Below are positions 1 to 10,475 of a DNA stretch of 64,000 bases, one piece after another (position 1 is the first letter of the stretch; every line of letters starts with the position of its first letter). The stretch is from Fulvia fulva. Taxonomy: Eukaryota; Ascomycota; Dothideomycetes; Mycosphaerellales; Mycosphaerellaceae. Where the stretch lies: positions 4,216,001-4,280,000 of the forward strand of contig NC_063012.1 in assembly GCF_020509005.1 (NCBI RefSeq). Reading direction: 5' to 3'. Below the pieces are notes generated by a model that saw only the letters and a list, made by a program, of their open reading frames with translations, had not been told where the DNA came from and searched no databases. Both the position numbers and the translations under genes were made by a program.

Positions 1-1776
1 GGAGACATTAATAGCCGAGCGCTTGTGTTCGTGTTTGAGGAGGGAGTATAAAGCCGTCGGTGCTGGGAGCGCCTGAAGCTCTGCGACGCGATCTTGTGGG
101 ATGCGAACATAGACGCTGACTCTGGAACCCGGCTTGACGCCACCAAACATGGCCTCCTTGACTACTCTATTCTTGACGGACTTGTAGTCCATGATCTCCA
201 AGAGTCTGTTCCAGTCCTCAGGCTCGTATGGTCTGTCTTCCTCGGTCTCCCAGTGGCTTGTCCGCAAGCTCTTCAAGCCTCTGTAGCGTGCTAGTCTCTC
301 TCGTGCATTCATGCCTGGGTGGAGCTCGATCTCGTCCGGAAACTCCAGGTCATCCTCAGCATCATCGCGGCGTTGCTTTCGGTACGCCTCGATCTGATCT
401 GCCTCATCCTCGGGTGCATTGTCCGCAAAGTACTCACTCTGGGGGTATTCAGTTGGCGCGCCTTCCGTAGGCTCTTGCATGAAGTCGTCAAAGTGGCCGT
501 CCGCAGGTCCAGCTGCAGGTGCTTCTCCGTTCAAGCTCATGTCATCATCATCGTCAACATCTTCTAGATCAGATCCTGAGTCAGATACATCATCCAAGTA
601 CCATGCTGCTTGGTATTTGCTCGTCCCGCGTGGTAATCGTTTGGGTGCTGGTACAGCATCTCTCTCGTCATCATGGAAGTAATGGTGGTCGTCCAGAAGT
701 ACCGCTTTGCGTTCTGAGGGCGCGATTGATGCGGTGGGGACATCGTCCATGGTCGCCTCCTCTGGAGCAAGCTCCGCTAAGTCATCCTGCTCTTCTGTCG
801 GTGTCTCCAGGGTGATCTCACCAGCAGGGGTATCAAGTGCCATTTCGTCCGTCTTTGTTCGCTTGGACTTGGTGGGAAGTGGCGCTGCGGTGATCTTCTC
901 AAGCTGAAAATCGCCCCAGTCCCCCAGTGTGACCAGGCGGTCTGCTTTGAGGCCTTTACCACGCACATGGCCAGTGACCACATATTGCTCACCCTCCCAG
1001 CGTGCATCGTCCAGGCGCATCCAGCTCCGGTCTTCTCGCCACCGAATGCCCTTGGGCATGAGTGTGCACAGCGAGCGCATGACGTTGCTGCAGTCTTGTC
1101 TGTTGCTCAGGTCATGTACCTTGTCCTGCGAGGCGAAGAAATGGGTGATGTAGCTCTTCAGACTCTTGACGACATCCGGCCTCTTCTTCACTGGCTCCAC
1201 CTTATCGAGATTGTGCACTCCCGTCAAGACTGTACCCACGCCCTGTGACTCAATCGCTCGCAGCATCGACTCTCCAAGCTCATCGACCTCATCATTTGCG
1301 CTCAGCACAAAAAGCACAAAGTCGGCACTTCTGCATGCATCCAGTGTTGAGAACAGCTCCCGTCGCGGACAGATGTACTGCACCTTTTGCTTGAAGCGAG
1401 GCACCTCGGTAGCCTTCGTTACATCCTGTGCCTCGATGCCTACACTTTCATTCAGGCGCTGGGCGACAGACTCGACATGGCTATCACCGCAAAGCGCGAC
1501 CAGTGCCACAATGCGTGGCGCGCCATCTTTGCCTGTGAAGACAGCTCCCTTGTCCTCTCGATCGGCATGGTGGTTGATCCTCAGCTGCCTGGCACGGTTT
1601 CGGCGATCAATCTTCGACATGACTTGCTGGTGTGGCGTCTTGCGCGATCCCGTCTCGAGTGACTCGACTTTGCCCTTGCTCTTCTCCTTCAGCGCGCCTT
1701 TGGTAGCGTGCTTCGTCTTGAAAGGTTTGTTGGTGGACTTGGTCGTCGAGCGGTGATGATGCTGGTCTTGCGCCAT
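1..1776 (-). CDS. TSR1: Ribosome biogenesis protein Tsr1 (C-terminus outside window)
   Basis: One uninterrupted reading frame runs from an ATG at 1776 to the left edge, 592 codons with no stop. It would code for Tsr1, a GTPase-like but GTP-non-binding factor that sits on pre-40S ribosomal particles and is needed for late 20S pre-rRNA processing. Visible family features are the basic N-terminus (HHHRSTTKSTNKPFKTKHATKG), a translation-factor-like domain at about residues 80-230, an AARP2CN-type region at about 230-310, a very acidic stretch at about 370-470 and the family block beginning HPGMNARERLARYRGLKSL. The following segment (PYEPEDWNRLL, then VKEAMFGGVKPGSRV) is also typical. Yeast Tsr1 is 788 residues, so roughly 200 C-terminal residues lie to the left. 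It is divergently transcribed from the isomerase gene. No intron is needed. Family call is firm. Confidence 0.93.
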   Translation of the reverse strand, partial: MAQDQHHHRSTTKSTNKPFKTKHATKGALKEKSKGKVESLETGSRKTPHQQVMSKIDRRNRARQLRINHHADREDKGAVFTGKDGAPRIVALVALCGDSHVESVAQRLNESVGIEAQDVTKATEVPRFKQKVQYICPRRELFSTLDACRSADFVLFVLSANDEVDELGESMLRAIESQGVGTVLTGVHNLDKVEPVKKRPDVVKSLKSYITHFFASQDKVHDLSNRQDCSNVMRSLCTLMPKGIRWREDRSWMRLDDARWEGEQYVVTGHVRGKGLKADRLVTLGDWGDFQLEKITAAPLPTKSKRTKTDEMALDTPAGEITLETPTEEQDDLAELAPEEATMDDVPTASIAPSERKAVLLDDHHYFHDDERDAVPAPKRLPRGTSKYQAAWYLDDVSDSGSDLEDVDDDDDMSLNGEAPAAGPADGHFDDFMQEPTEGAPTEYPQSEYFADNAPEDEADQIEAYRKQRRDDAEDDLEFPDEIELHPGMNARERLARYRGLKSLRTSHWETEEDRPYEPEDWNRLLEIMDYKSVKNRVVKEAMFGGVKPGSRVSVYVRIPQDRVAELQALPAPTALYSLLKHEHKRSAINVS

Positions 1777-2460
1777 ATTTGTACTTGGCTTACTATCGTT
1801 GCCGGCCTTGAATCGATATGGCAGTACACTCATGCTGTTCGCGGACAAGGGAAAGTGTGGGTGTTTGTTGGGGAGCGACAATTTCGAGTCGTTCCTTCCC
1901 TTATCGATAAGCTCGAAACTCTAAATGCGCCAAGGGAATGAAAACTCGAGGAGTTCCATGGTCCCCCATTCACAGCCATTGCGACCACATGCAACCAGTC
2001 TTGTGGAATGCAATACGCCGAGACTATCACGGCGTTCCAGACGAAGGTAGGGCTTCTAGGGCGGCTCTACGAATGTCACAGAGATGAAGGCAACCGCCGC
2101 GTCCTGTCGAAATCGAAAGAGTCATTGCCATCAACGTCTACAGACGCAAGACTCGACCGCACGCCAACCCCTACAGATCATGGCTGTACCGAAGCGCAGC
2201 GCTAGATCCCAGACGACATCTCTGTGTGCAGAGGAATGAGTATCATGCTGTCTGCTTAGAAACCCATAGACCTGTGCACGTGTAAGTAGATGTATGCTGC
2301 AATTTACAGCAATGATGACGTTGAACTGAGCTCACCGTCGACAGTCGACATTGGACTGCAGTCTTTTATCAAGCCACTTTTTAGAGTCGGCTTTCAAACA
2401 GACTCCTTCTCTCAGGCCAGACCACATTGTCGCACTACTAACAACAGACCCTCTAACACC
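1777..2460. promoter_or_regulatory. Divergent intergenic region TSR1 / mannose-6-phosphate isomerase
   Basis: This 684-bp gap separates two head-to-head genes and must hold both promoters and 5' UTRs. I see no convincing gene in it; the short open frames lack family features. A pyrimidine-rich stretch with CT runs lies just upstream of the isomerase ATG at 2461, which is common for fungal core promoters. No specific operator can be named. Confidence 0.5.
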
Positions 2461-3856
2461 ATGGCATCCGTCGAACCAGTCTACCGCATCCGATGCTCTT
2501 GCAATCAGTACCCATGGGGCAAGACCGGCAAAGAGTCAATTGCTGCCAGACTTTGTGAAGGGCAGGGAGGTCAGTTCTCATCAGCGCCTACTACTGAACA
2601 AATGTACTAACAGAGGTAGGCTGGGATGGCGATGGCCCAAAGCAAACCTTTAAGATCGACGATAGCAAGCCATACGCTGAGATGTGGATGGGTACCTACC
2701 CAGAGCTTCCTTCATATGTCGCAGATACTGGCGAGGACCTGCAAGCTTTGATTGACCGTAACCCAAAGGAGCTTCTCGGCGAGGAGGTCATGCAAAAGTT
2801 TGGTCACTCCAACCTGCCATATCTGCCCAAGGTCCTTTCCATCGCCAAGGCACTTCCACTTCAGCTTCACCCGAACAAGGAGAAGGCCGCTGAGCTGCAC
2901 AAGAAGAAGCCAGATGCCTTCACAGATCCAAACCACAAGCCAGAGATTGCTCTCGCCTTGGGCAAGTTCGAGGCTTTCTGCGGCTTCAAGCCACTCGAAG
3001 ACATGAAGAGCTTGCTTGAGCTCGAGCCTCTCCAACAATTCTTGTCTGGAGACCAATTGTCGAACTTTACAGACAAGCAGCTCAAGACAGTCGTCCGCAA
3101 CATGCTCACCGCCGACGATGCAACGATCAAGAAGACCTACTCCGCGTTGACCTCTCTCGACAAGTCTCGGTACGGTAAGCAATCCCACATCCCAGAGCTT
3201 GCACCACGCCTCGCAGAGCAGTACTCCGAAGCCGACCCAGGAGTCCTCGTTGCCCTCATCACCATGAACTACCTAGTTCTGCAGAAGGGAGACAGCATCT
3301 ACATCCCAGCCGATGGCATCCATGCATACCTTGCTGGCGACATCATCGAGTGCATGGCACGATCGAACAATGTGCTGAACACCGGCTTCTGCCCAACGAG
3401 CGAGAGAAGCAACGTCGATCTCTTCATGGACTGCCTGGCCTTCACACCACATGCAGCTGAGGATGCAATCTTGAAGCCACAGCAGTACAAGAGAAGCAGG
3501 AACGGGCATACACAGCTATACTCTCCGCCAATGAGCGAGTTTGATATGCTGCAGACTGAGATTGGTCCTGGTCAGGACGAAGTTCTTGGCCCTGCTGGCG
3601 GTGCAAGCATTCTCATTGCAAGCCAAGGTAACGGCCATCTCAGAGCGCAGGGCAAGGAGTACGAGTTGGCAGAAGGTAAGTGCTTTTCCACCCATGGAGA
3701 AAGAGCCTTGTCTCCCATTCATTGTATCCGGATCTAAGCTAATGATGATGAACAGGTTCCGTGTACTTCATCGCACAAGGAGTCGGCTTCGAGCTTGCCA
3801 GCAAAGGTGGCCAGCTTCTCGTCCACACTGCCTTCGTCGAGGGCAGCACCAAGTAG
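2461..3856 (+). CDS. Mannose-6-phosphate isomerase, type I (3 exons)
   Basis: Interconverts fructose-6-phosphate and mannose-6-phosphate in the cytosol, feeding GDP-mannose for glycoproteins and cell-wall mannan. Exons 2461-2569, 2614-3675 and 3756-3856 give 423 residues, the normal size for fungal type I enzymes. Intron 1 (44 nt, gtcagt...cag) and intron 2 (80 nt, gtaagt...cag) both join phase-1 codons cleanly. All four expected zinc ligands are visible: Gln and His in LPLQLHPNK, Glu in NHKPEIALAL and His in DGIHAYLAGDIIECMA. The N-terminus (VYRIRCSCNQYPWGKTGKES) and the stretch NVLNTGFCPTSERSNVDLF are family typical. The start is the first ATG, in ACACCATGGCATC context. Orthologues are called PMI40 or manA. 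Confident call; only the exact first splice junction could shift by a few bases. Confidence 0.95.
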
Positions 3857-4098
3857 ACGCAGCATGAAGCTTACGAAGCGACGACGAAAGAGATAGATGT
3901 AGTATAGTGAAAGGATCACAAGATCTTCTGTACAACACAACCACTCGGCTATGGCGATCATGCAGCTACCCCTCTCCCTTGTGGCACAAGCTACTCTGCA
4001 CCACATTCCACGCGTGCCACGTTTCAGGTACTGCTGAGAACTACTTTGACAGGGATACCATCTGGTCATTGTCGAATTCACAGCGGTCGAAGATCAAG

Positions 4099-5438
4099 AT
4101 GACGAACCAGTTCGAAGCGTTGGCCAAAGAAGTCGCCCAGGAAGCACAAGTGCTGTGCGACTTCCTCAACGAGAGGGGATACTACCAACCAGCTTTCAAT
4201 CAGGGAGGATTCACTGAGTTCGACGAGTTACCTGAGGAGATTGAAGTATCCAGAAAAAAGCTCCAAGCTGCGGCAAAGGCTGTGCATGACCTTGTCGCCG
4301 GGCCTGAAGCTTTTGTCAAGTCTCTCTCACACAATGTATGGAGCCAACATGGCCGCCTCGATACATGGTGATCTGCTTATCATGGGACTAGTACCACGAT
4401 ACATCAACACTTCGCTGGCTCCTCAACTTCAAGATTCCGGAAGCTGTACCTCTCCGTGGAAGCATTGCCTATGCGAAAATCGCCACGAGATGCGATGTGA
4501 ACGAATCACATCTTCGGAGGGTCCTGAGATATGCTATGACGAACCGCCTCTTTCGCGAGGTTGACACTGATGAAATCGCTCACACGGCATACTCCGCTGT
4601 CCTTGTAACGGACGAGCATCTCAGGGCTACGGTGCAGTATACCACAGATGAAGTCTTCCCTACCTCAGCGAAGCTGGTCGAAGCCCACGAGAAGTGGATG
4701 GTCAGATCAGAGAAGAACAAGACTGCATTCCAGGTAGCTTGGAACACGGATCTGCCACAGAGAGAGTATCTCGAGCAAAAAGGTCTGGAGGATCGTCTAA
4801 AGGCCTATACCAAAGCCCAAGAAGTCATCGACACGTCCTTACCATACGATATGGATCACACCATCACGACTTACGAGTGGAGCAAAGTGCGCAGACTCGT
4901 ATGTATCGGCGGCGCAAGCAGCCCAACCGCCACAATTCTAGCAAGACACTTTCCAAACCTGAGAATCATGGTCGAAGACCTCCCTGATATCGCGCAGAAA
5001 GCGCAGGAACAGCTGCCTGGGGAGCTGGAGCGAAAACTATACTTTACGGCGCATGATTACACTTCTCCCAACCCCCAGCCCGATGAAGTCTCCGGGGCGG
5101 ATGTATACCTCCTCCGGGATGTCTTGAGTCATCACTCTGATGAGTACGCCACGAAGACGCTGGAGGGTCTAGTGGAGCTGCTTCAAGACGGCGCCAAGCT
5201 GTTGATTCTCGATACGGTCGTGCCGGTTGCGGGAAGTTTGGCGGTGGAGGAAGAGAAGGAACTCGGCGCGAGAGACCTGGACTCTATGATGACTGAGAAT
5301 GGGAAGTTGAGAACGTTGGATGACTGGGAGAAGTTACTTCATCAGGCTGACGCAGACCTTGTGATCAGCTCGGTGACGCAACCGGAGGGCAGTGCCTGGA
5401 GTGCATTGGAGGTTGTGTTGGAGGTGAGGGATGAGTGA
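4099..5438 (+). CDS. SAM-dependent O-methyltransferase, family 2 (plant/fungal OMT type)
   Basis: Exons 4099-4335 and 4392-5438, joined by a 56-nt intron (gtatgg...ctag) in phase 0, encode 427 residues, typical of fungal secondary-metabolite O-methyltransferases. The N-terminal dimerisation/winged-helix part includes RWLLNFKIPEAVPL and AYAKIATRCDVNESHLRRVL, which matches the family. The SAM-binding loop near residue 248 reads LVCIGGASSPTATILARHFP where the usual form is VDVGGGxGH, and the region of the catalytic His (normally LHDWSDEYA) reads LSHHSDEYA at residues 324-332. The fold is clearly this family, but SAM binding and catalysis may be altered. No biosynthetic cluster partners lie next to it: the neighbours are housekeeping genes. 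Substrate unknown. Confidence 0.88.
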
Positions 5439-5724
5439 TGGGAATCCAGATGCTTGAGATGGGAGCAATATAGATGCATAGATGCATTAGAAAGCAGTAG
5501 ACCAGGACCAGGAAGTATCATCTCCAAGGTCGTGATTCGTCACTTCATACCAGTACTAGATACAGACACAACGAGAACCAGCCGTGACACCCTTTGTAAC
5601 ATTGACTCCATATCCTAAACTATCCGCCAAACAATACGAAGCAAGCGATTGACCCCAACAGGGAGTCTGGGTATCATTAGACAATAAACATCAAGCAATG
5701 CACACGAACAAAAAGACTGATCTA
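5439..5724. other. Convergent 3' intergenic region
   Basis: This 286-bp gap lies between two converging genes, the O-methyltransferase and the UBA-domain gene, and presumably holds both 3' UTRs. No gene or conserved element is visible. Confidence 0.5.
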
Positions 5725-8700
5725 TCAAGTCGCCCTCCTGATCAACAACTCCACAGCACGATCCAGTCTGATGCCATCCCCCATGTCTGTCATCCGAAGA
5801 GCATTCTTTGCCTGTCCTTCCGTGAACCCAAGCTCGACGATCCTAGCCACAGCGGTGTCACTCGTATTCTCCGCGATCCCGCGCAGACCACGGAGACCCA
5901 GACCGTGCTCTTCGATGATCGGGCTGATCCGTCGTGGTGATGCCCACAGCGATGCAGCATTTGGTGAGATAGGAGCCGGCGGAATCGGTGGAAGATGTTT
6001 CGACGTCGCAGCCGAGGAGCGTCTTGAGTGCGATGGACTGTGATATAATGCGCCACTCTTGCGGGAGTACATACTCATCGGCCGCTCGGAGTTCATGTCG
6101 ATCAGCGGGAGACGCTTGTACTCACTGCTTTGGCGTCTCAGGCGGATCTCCGCTGCGAGGGACGCCACGCGTTGACGACTTCGTTCCTTCTTCTCCATTT
6201 CGACCGGGTCCTGCATTCGTAGTTTCGCAAATGCGATTTGTTCCTCGTACGTCTTGGCGACAGGCTCCTTGAGGAAGTTGGATCGGCTGCCCGTGTAGAT
6301 TGGTGCTGTCCAAGTGGTCCAGCCGTTCTCTTTGGCGAGCTCAAAGCCGGCTGGATAAGGTTGGTCGGCCCACTCTGCCATTTCGAGTACGACGGCGGGG
6401 CCTAGTGTCATGAGGTATGCGAGCCACTCTTCGAGGACGAGATTCTCCTTCTCGACATCTCCCTCGACGACATCGCAGTCCGCGAAGACGCCGAAGAGGC
6501 GTGCTTGTTCGATCCGACCGCTGTAACCGTGCAACAGAACCATCAGGCAGGTCCAGATCTCGGTCATGTCGTAGAGCTGAGTGGCGTAAAGTCCTCCTGC
6601 ATTGGCCTGCGCGAAGTGATCGGGGGCGTTCAGGAGCACGCTGCCCATGTCGAAGTCTAGATTGGTGTTGACTGTGGCTACGCAGCCTTGGTTGTTGGCG
6701 AGCAGACCTCCTTTGAGCCAATCAATCTGTCCGGTGATATCGTCTTCGCGACCTTTTTGGCACCCGAAGATCTGGCAGAAGGTCCAGATGCGCCAGAAAG
6801 CATCATTGAAGCGGCCAGCATTAGGGTGACTAGGTGTGGAGAGAGCGAAGGTCGTCTCTCGTCGGATAAAGGTCTGGCATCTTTGCAGAATCAGACTCTT
6901 CAGGCTCTCGATCACGCCAAGATCTCGTCTGTGGCAGCGCATGTATGTCAAAGGTGAGTGCTCGAGTTGCGATGATGCTTTACTGGAGTCCGTGCCGTGG
7001 ATATTGCGCTCGGGTGGACACCACTCTCGAAATTCCGAGGCTGCTGCAGATTCGTTGAAAGCGACGGTGCGGATCAGGTCCATCTCATTCTCCTTGTAGA
7101 CCCGGTACATGCCCTTGTTGATGATGGCCGTGTTGAAGAGATCGTCGAGCGTCCTCAGCGACGCCAGAATGTTTAACAGCACATTCTCCGCCGAATTGGA
7201 CAGTACTCCGCTGCTGATGGGGCCGGGTACAGTGTCGGAGTCAGCCGTAACGTCCTGCTCAGTGGCATGGTGCTCGACCACTTCATTCTCAGAGTGATCG
7301 CCGGAGGATGCTGGCACTACATCAGTAGGTAGATGCTCTGTGGTTGGTACACCCAGCGATGCGCTGCGAAACTCTCCGGACTTGTTGAAAGCGGCGAGCG
7401 AGATGCTTGCGCTCTTCCTCAAAGTTGGTGTTGTCGCAGACGACTGCTCGGGAAGTTTGACCTCCGTCTCGGACCTTCGACGCACTGGCAGTTGCGGAGA
7501 AGGCAGGGTTGTGATGTTCCTTGCCTGTCGCGGACCTTTCCAGTCCCTCTTCCGTGAACGCTTCGGAATCGTAGGTGCACGAACTGGAGGCTGCACGACT
7601 TCACGAACACTGTTGATGCGCTTAAGAGAGCCAGTCTGAGATTGCATAGCAGAGTCAACTCTGGACTCAACTTCTGCAGGTTCGTCACGTTCTGGAGTGC
7701 TCCGAGAGAGTTCGTCGTGAAGCTCCTCCTCAGCCTGGCTGAGTGTTGGGCTTGCAGAGTTCATGTCTCGATGATGGACTGCACACAGACTCCCATTGCA
7801 AGCGTCGGGCGCGGTTTGCATAAAGTCCCGATCACAGCGATCGAGCTCGCTCATAGACCGGCTATGCTTAATGGATGGGTTGGCCGGCAGCAGGTCTGTG
7901 TCCATGTCCAGCCTTCGCGATTTCGAGGCTCGGTGCTTCTTGACAGCAGGTCGCGTCAGTGATCGTTCTGGCGTTGGTGGTGGGAGTGGTGGCAGCTCCT
8001 TCTCAAGCTGCTCTGGTGTACAGGACAATCCCAATGCCTCCACACTCGTTGCTGAGCTGCGACGGCTGTAGTAAGATGCATCGTCAGTATTGGCGCAACT
8101 GCTCGATGTCGATGACCGCGAGTGCCTGGGCATGTGTCCGCGGTGGGGTGGTATTGGCACGTTCCGCCGTGCTTGGGGTACCATTTCCGGAGTTCGCCCT
8201 GCTTCTAATGGTGAAACCGTCTCGGCTTCGTTCAACACGATTGCCGGGGTCGTCCGCGCGAACTTCGAAACAATACTTGCCGGGGCGACCGACTTTATCA
8301 CGCGACGAGGCTGTGGTTGTAGTATCGTGGAGACTGTCTGGTCGTTCACCAAGGGTTCGTCCAGAGGTATCGTCACTGAGAGATGTGGCTTGCGAACAAG
8401 TCGATGGACGTGGGAAGGTGGTGCACCCGATGTTGGTCGTACGCATGTGAAGCCAGTCTCTTCGATCTGTTCCTCTTGCTGCTCAGCGTCCAAAACGTCT
8501 TCATCCCAGTGCACGACGCCATTGACCCAAACCCCAATTCGAGATGCAGACTCCCGTCTCTTTCGTGAGCTCGATCGATGTGTCCGTGCAGTGGCGCTCT
8601 TGCTCTTGATCATGTCTTTCTGGATTGGAGTGCTGGGTTGAGAAGCAGTCAAGGCAGTCAGCGTTGGTGCATGATCGCTGATGGCGCTCAGTATCTCGTC

Positions 8701-9408
8701 GTTCGGGCTCGTTGCGATTTCTTCCTCGAGAGGAGTCATCGTGATGGTCTTTGCTCGAGGTACTGCATTGAGGATTGTGCCTTTAGGTGTTCTGGGAGCA
8801 GCAGCCGACTTTGGTGTCTTGGGACTTATGCTGCGAACACTCATCCTCCTGCCCACCCAACCCTTCTGCCTTTCATTCATAGGCTTCGGCTGTCTCATGG
8901 CTTCTTGAGCAATGAAGGGCAGACTTGGCTCAGTTGTCTCGCCACCCTTTCTACTGAAGATGGAGAGGCTTCGCCGAACTTGGCTTCGAGATGTTGCGAT
9001 TGAGTCGCTCACGACAGGCTCTACGGTCGTAGCATCAACGGACGCAGCATAATACCGATCAGGGGCCATCTTTGCTGGACAAGCGGCCAAGGTAAGATAT
9101 TCGTAGTGCTGCAGGTACCAACCATCCGTCAACTATCGCTGGGTTGTCAGCAATGGCCTGATGATGCTTCAAACGGAAGCTCACCTTCCAGATGGCTGAT
9201 GGCACGCGGGTAGGTGGCAAAGAAGTCTTCCGGGTGGTTGGCTTCCACGACCCTCCGTCCCAGGACGTGTCTGTGTTGAGAATGCTGATGACGGTTATTC
9301 TGAGCTTGAGCTCTCGGTACGAAGATAGTGAAACATGTGCCTGGCGATACTCACAACTTGGCTGTAGGCGAGCAGGCGCAGCAGTCGCGAGGAAGAAGAC
9401 GGGGCCAT
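5725..9408 (-). CDS. Large fungal protein with C-terminal UBA domain
   Basis: The main exon (5725-9132) is open for 1,135 codons. Within it the first ATG is at 9069 (MAPDRYY...). I prefer a longer model with two small upstream exons, 9355-9408 (MAPSSSSRLLRLLAYSQV) and 9185-9310, because the open frame upstream of 9069 continues protein-like to an acceptor at 9133 and a 52-nt intron with a CTGAC branch site joins it in phase to ...PSAIWK. That gives about 1,195 residues. Residues ~80-700 are Ser/Pro/Arg-rich, low-complexity and probably disordered. Residues ~720-1030 form a conserved-looking globular part (LLNILASLRTLDDLF..., then TFCQIFGCQKG, then MTEIWTCLMVLLHGY). The last ~45 residues are a UBA-like three-helix domain (VARIVELGFTEGQAKNALR), suggesting ubiquitin binding. 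I recognise no named orthologue. The 9311/9305 acceptor choice and the N-terminus are uncertain; the main exon is firm. Confidence 0.75.
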
Positions 9409-10475
9409 GGTGGATGGATACAAAGCCGAGTGCTACAGTACATACTTCCATCAGAGCTGACGACCCCGGGAACACAAGGCATGAGCCCTGATAGCGGCGC
9501 TCGATGCCAGGATAAGCACCGTCATGCCTGCCGATGCCCGTTTCGCACCAATTTTAGTGTCAAAGCTGGAGGCTGAGTTTCTCGGCTCCGCCAGGCTGCC
9601 CGTGCTCTGTTGGTACTTCACGACAAGTTCCTTCAAGACGTCAGTACTGTTGGTTTGAGGATACGATGTCGATGAAGACGCAAGGCTGGACGAGCGATGG
9701 AGACGACGAGAGCGGCAAGAAGAAGTCCAAGGAAGGCGCATTGGCTTTGACTTTGGCACCTTGAAGCCTTCAAGGTTGACCTTGATGATTCTCGTGCGAA
9801 GGACGGGCACCCTTCACCACACGTCTGCATACGTAGATGATAGGCGTTTGCCGGCGGCGCATAGACTAAGTTCTACAGCGTGCGCGTGGGAGTCCATCGT
9901 ACTGTATGTAGTTCACATGGCACGCCGAAGTGCATACGCCTCCGGGCTTCCGTCTGAAACCCCGACGACAACATCGCTGATATGCACAAGCCGGGAATAC
10001 AATACATGAGACCAAGACGCTGGCTGACTGCAACCTCCCAGTCCACGGTAACAGCTCGCTTCCATCCCGAGTCCCGACAGGCTTGAAGTCAGCTTCGCGG
10101 GTCAAAGTCGGCAACTGCTACCACTGTAAGTCTGTAATGGAATGTACATGGACAGAGCATCTCGCCATCGATGACTCGCTCAGCAGTCAGCACCCAACAA
10201 TAATGCAATGCAATGCAATGCAGAGCTCGTCAGCTTGCCGTGTTGGTCTTGTCGTTCAATGTTGTCTTCATGTCCGCACTTCCTTTGCCCGCTCTCCGAC
10301 CGAACGTCATAAGTAACATCTGCCGGAATATACGCCGCTTCGACAGCCAACAAAATATCCTGGTCGTGAGAGGATGTACCCGCGCGCTACCGAAATGCTG
10401 AGCAACGAGCATCCGAAATGACCGTGGTAGATGTTAGCCGGGTCGGCCGTCAACATCCACAACCAAACCAATGCC
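9409..10475. other. Intergenic region, no supported gene
   Basis: About 1.07 kb lies between the start of the UBA gene and the 3' end of the zinc-finger gene. Short open frames exist on both strands but none has recognisable family features or credible intron structure. It should contain the UBA-gene promoter. A pentanucleotide AATGC repeated four times lies at 10202-10221. Confidence 0.5.
10202..10221. repeat. Pentanucleotide microsatellite (AATGC)x4
   Basis: Four tandem AATGC units, read directly, in the intergenic region upstream of the UBA-domain gene. Confidence 0.8.

Noticed and set aside
4099..5438. A secondary-metabolite gene cluster around the O-methyltransferase
   Set aside because: The neighbours are mannose-6-phosphate isomerase and a UBA-domain protein. 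No synthase, oxidase or transporter gene lies nearby.
8578..9003. Plus-strand open frame of 141 codons inside the UBA-domain gene
   Set aside because: It is antisense to the low-complexity region of a long, well-supported ORF. GC-rich antisense frames of this kind are expected shadows.
9451..9830. Overlapping minus-strand open frames (119 and 65 codons) between the UBA and zinc-finger genes
   Set aside because: Ser/Arg-rich, no recognisable domain, poor start context and no plausible splice partners. Not supported as genes.
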